Shown: piece by piece, positions 13,629 through 15,176 of the stretch
Numbering within the stretch: the first letter of the stretch is position 1
Layout: every line of letters starts with the position of its first letter
Assembly (NCBI GenBank): GCA_021785115.1
Contig: JAJYGO010000282.1
Location: 1-15,176, forward strand
Reading direction: 5' to 3'
Origin: Chloroflexota bacterium
Lineage (GTDB): Bacteria; Chloroflexota; Limnocylindria; Limnocylindrales; CSP1-4
Length of the DNA stretch: 15,176 nucleotides
The notes under the pieces: model-generated
The model's database searches: none
What the model was told of the DNA's origin: nothing
Seen by the model: only the letters and a program-made list of their open reading frames with translations
Translations under genes and position numbers: made by a program

Positions 13629-15176
13629 TCAGCGGATGAAGAGGGGCGCGAAGACCAGGGTGAGGGTGGCCAGCAGCTTCACCAGCACGTGCAGCGAGGG
13701 GCCCGCGGTGTCCTTGAAGGGATCGCCGACGGTGTCGCCCACCACCGCCGCCGCGTGCGCGGCGGTCTTCTTGCCGAGGACGTTGCCGTCCGCGTCGGTG
13801 AGGTGGCCGGACTCGATGTACTTCTTGGCGTTGTCCCACGCGCCGCCGCCGTTGTTGAGCACGGAGGCCAGGAGGACGCCGGCGATGGTGCCCACCATCA
13901 GGAGGCCTGCCGCGGCCTGGTAGCCGAGCAGCAGACCCACGATGATCGGCGTGGCGACCGCCACGGCGCCGGGGGCGACCATCTCGCGCAGGGCGGCGCG
14001 CGTCGTGATGTCCACCACGCGGGCATAGTCGGGGCGCTGCGAGTAGTCCATGATCCCGGGCATCTCCCGGAACTGGCGCCGCACCTCGACGATGATCGAC
14101 TGCGCGGTGGTGCCGACCGCCCGGATCGCCAGCGAGGCGAAGAAGTAGACCAGCATGGCGGCGATGAGTGCGGCCACGAAGACGCCGATGTTCGAGAGGT
14201 CCACGGCGTTCATGAGCTGGACGCCGGTCTTGCCGGCCGCGATCTGCCGCGACAGGATCAGGTTGACCTTGTCGATGTACGCGCTGAAGAGGAGGAACGC
14301 GGCCAGCGAGGCGGAGGCGATCGCGTAGCCCTTGGTCAGCGCCTTGGTGGTGTTGCCGACCGCGTCCAGCCGGTCGGTGATCTCGCGCGCGCCCACCTCG
14401 CTGCGGGAGAACTCGGCGATCCCGCCCGCGTTGTCGGTGATGGGGCCGAAGGTGTCCATGGCGAGGACGTAGGCGCAGGTCATCAGCATGCCCATGGTGG
14501 CCACCGCGGTCCCGAAGATGCCGCCGATGTTCTGCCCCTGGGCGTTCACCAGGTTCGCCTCGGTGCCGAACCAGTGGCTCAGCAGGAGCGCGATGCCGAT
14601 CACGATGGCCGTGGCGAAGGTGGTCTCGTAGCCCACCGCGGTGCCGGCGATGATGTTGGTCGCGGGGCCCGTCTTGGAGGCCTCCGCGATCTCGCGGACC
14701 GGCCGGAAGGAACCGGCCGTGTAGAACTGCGTGATGTAGACGAAGGCGATGCTGGTGGCCAGGCCGACGAGGCCGGCGGCGAAGAACCAGAGCCAGGTGG
14801 GGATGCCACCCGCGCCCGCCTGGTTCCCGGTCTGCATCATCACGTTGGTGACGATGAGCATCCCGACGGCGCTGAGGGCCGTGGTCAGCCAGTAGCCGCG
14901 GTTGAGGATGTTCATCGGATCCTCGTCCTCGCGGCCGCGCAGCGTGTAGATGGACACGATCGTGGCCAGCAGCCCGAACGCGCGGACCACCAGCGGGAAG
15001 AAGATCCACGACTCCGGGGCGGGCCACCCGGCCTTGACGGCCACGGCGTAGATCCCGACCGACAGGATCATGGCCCCGATGTTCTCGACCGCCGTGGACT
15101 CGAACAGGTCCGCGCCGCGGCCGGCGCAGTCGCCCACGTTGTCGCCCACCAGGTCCGCGATCACGCCGGCGTTGCG
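13629..15176 (-). CDS. hppA: Membrane-bound proton-translocating pyrophosphatase, C-terminal part (5' end outside window)
   Basis: Integral membrane pump that couples hydrolysis of pyrophosphate to H+ transport. The frame is open to the right edge, so about 515 residues are visible of a protein usually near 700; the GTG at 15164 is internal. Seen from the N-terminal side: the substrate-binding signature DNVGDCAGRGADLFES (visible residues 12-27), a long series of hydrophobic segments, ITDNAGGIAEFS, the diagnostic GNTTKALTKG (14357-14328), NNGGGAWDNAKKYIE, and DTVGDPFKDTAGPSLH near the C-terminus. The Lys in GNTTKA (rather than Ala, as in GNTTAA) marks the K+-independent subfamily, known as H+ pumps. 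A strong stem-loop follows. The pump can remove pyrophosphate made by the tRNA synthetases and other biosynthesis while energising the membrane (inference). Confidence 0.96.
   Translation of the reverse strand, partial: RNAGVIADLVGDNVGDCAGRGADLFESTAVENIGAMILSVGIYAVAVKAGWPAPESWIFFPLVVRAFGLLATIVSIYTLRGREDEDPMNILNRGYWLTTALSAVGMLIVTNVMMQTGNQAGAGGIPTWLWFFAAGLVGLATSIAFVYITQFYTAGSFRPVREIAEASKTGPATNIIAGTAVGYETTFATAIVIGIALLLSHWFGTEANLVNAQGQNIGGIFGTAVATMGMLMTCAYVLAMDTFGPITDNAGGIAEFSRSEVGAREITDRLDAVGNTTKALTKGYAIASASLAAFLLFSAYIDKVNLILSRQIAAGKTGVQLMNAVDLSNIGVFVAALIAAMLVYFFASLAIRAVGTTAQSIIVEVRRQFREMPGIMDYSQRPDYARVVDITTRAALREMVAPGAVAVATPIIVGLLLGYQAAAGLLMVGTIAGVLLASVLNNGGGAWDNAKKYIESGHLTDADGNVLGKKTAAHAAAVVGDTVGDPFKDTAGPSLHVLVKLLATLTLVFAPLFIR

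Overview
The window is a very GC-rich (roughly 70% by eye), gene-dense bacterial chromosome segment made mostly of housekeeping genes. Several points suggest a high-GC Chloroflexota lineage, with an Actinomycetota-like organism as the alternative. These are a class I (archaeal-type) lysyl-tRNA synthetase, a K+-independent proton-pumping pyrophosphatase, a MutS-like ATPase with a variant Walker B, and several lineage-type hypothetical proteins. This placement is inference, because no rRNA or other phylogenetic marker could be tested here. I see no insertion sequence, prophage, CRISPR array, tRNA or rRNA gene, and no gene-free stretch longer than about 255 bp.

Left part (1-3505). The 3' end of a MutS-family ATPase gene overlaps a small helical unknown on the + strand. 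A strong stem-loop then separates it from a converging minus-strand cluster: a small membrane-anchored unknown (3505-3113), a 77-aa unknown (3105-2872), a metallophosphoesterase (2868-2053) and a CYTH/triphosphate tunnel metalloenzyme (2060-1542). The four are tightly packed and the last two overlap, so they look like one transcription unit. The first gene starts directly at the foot of a long stem-loop that contains its Shine-Dalgarno sequence.

Middle (3505-8625). Enolase (minus) diverges, across a 253-bp promoter region, from a translationally coupled + strand pair: a zinc-ribbon/HEAT protein and a large protein with two PH-like regions. This pair ends 3 bp from the stop of a converging Cys-containing unknown (7841-7107, tentatively DUF6062-like) that carries an 18-bp tandem duplication at its N-terminus. 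Upstream of that lies an intergenic region with tandem stem-loops, then a peroxiredoxin gene.

Right part (8625-15176, all minus strand). In transcription order this holds hppA (5' end off the window), a 38-nt stem-loop, uppP, argR, then a near-consensus sigma-70 promoter that overlaps the argR stop codon, and a greA - class I lysS - serS operon. The greA leader contains a terminator-like hairpin followed by a U-rich run. These genes cover elongation rescue (GreA), Lys- and Ser-tRNA charging, arginine regulation (ArgR), lipid-carrier recycling for the cell wall (UppP) and pyrophosphate-driven proton pumping (HppA). HppA can also dispose of the pyrophosphate released by the tRNA synthetases.

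No clearly new defence or mobile system is present. The most interesting signals are non-coding: the greA leader, the start-codon hairpin at 3505-3538, and a similar three-hairpin arrangement found downstream of both eno and the peroxiredoxin gene.
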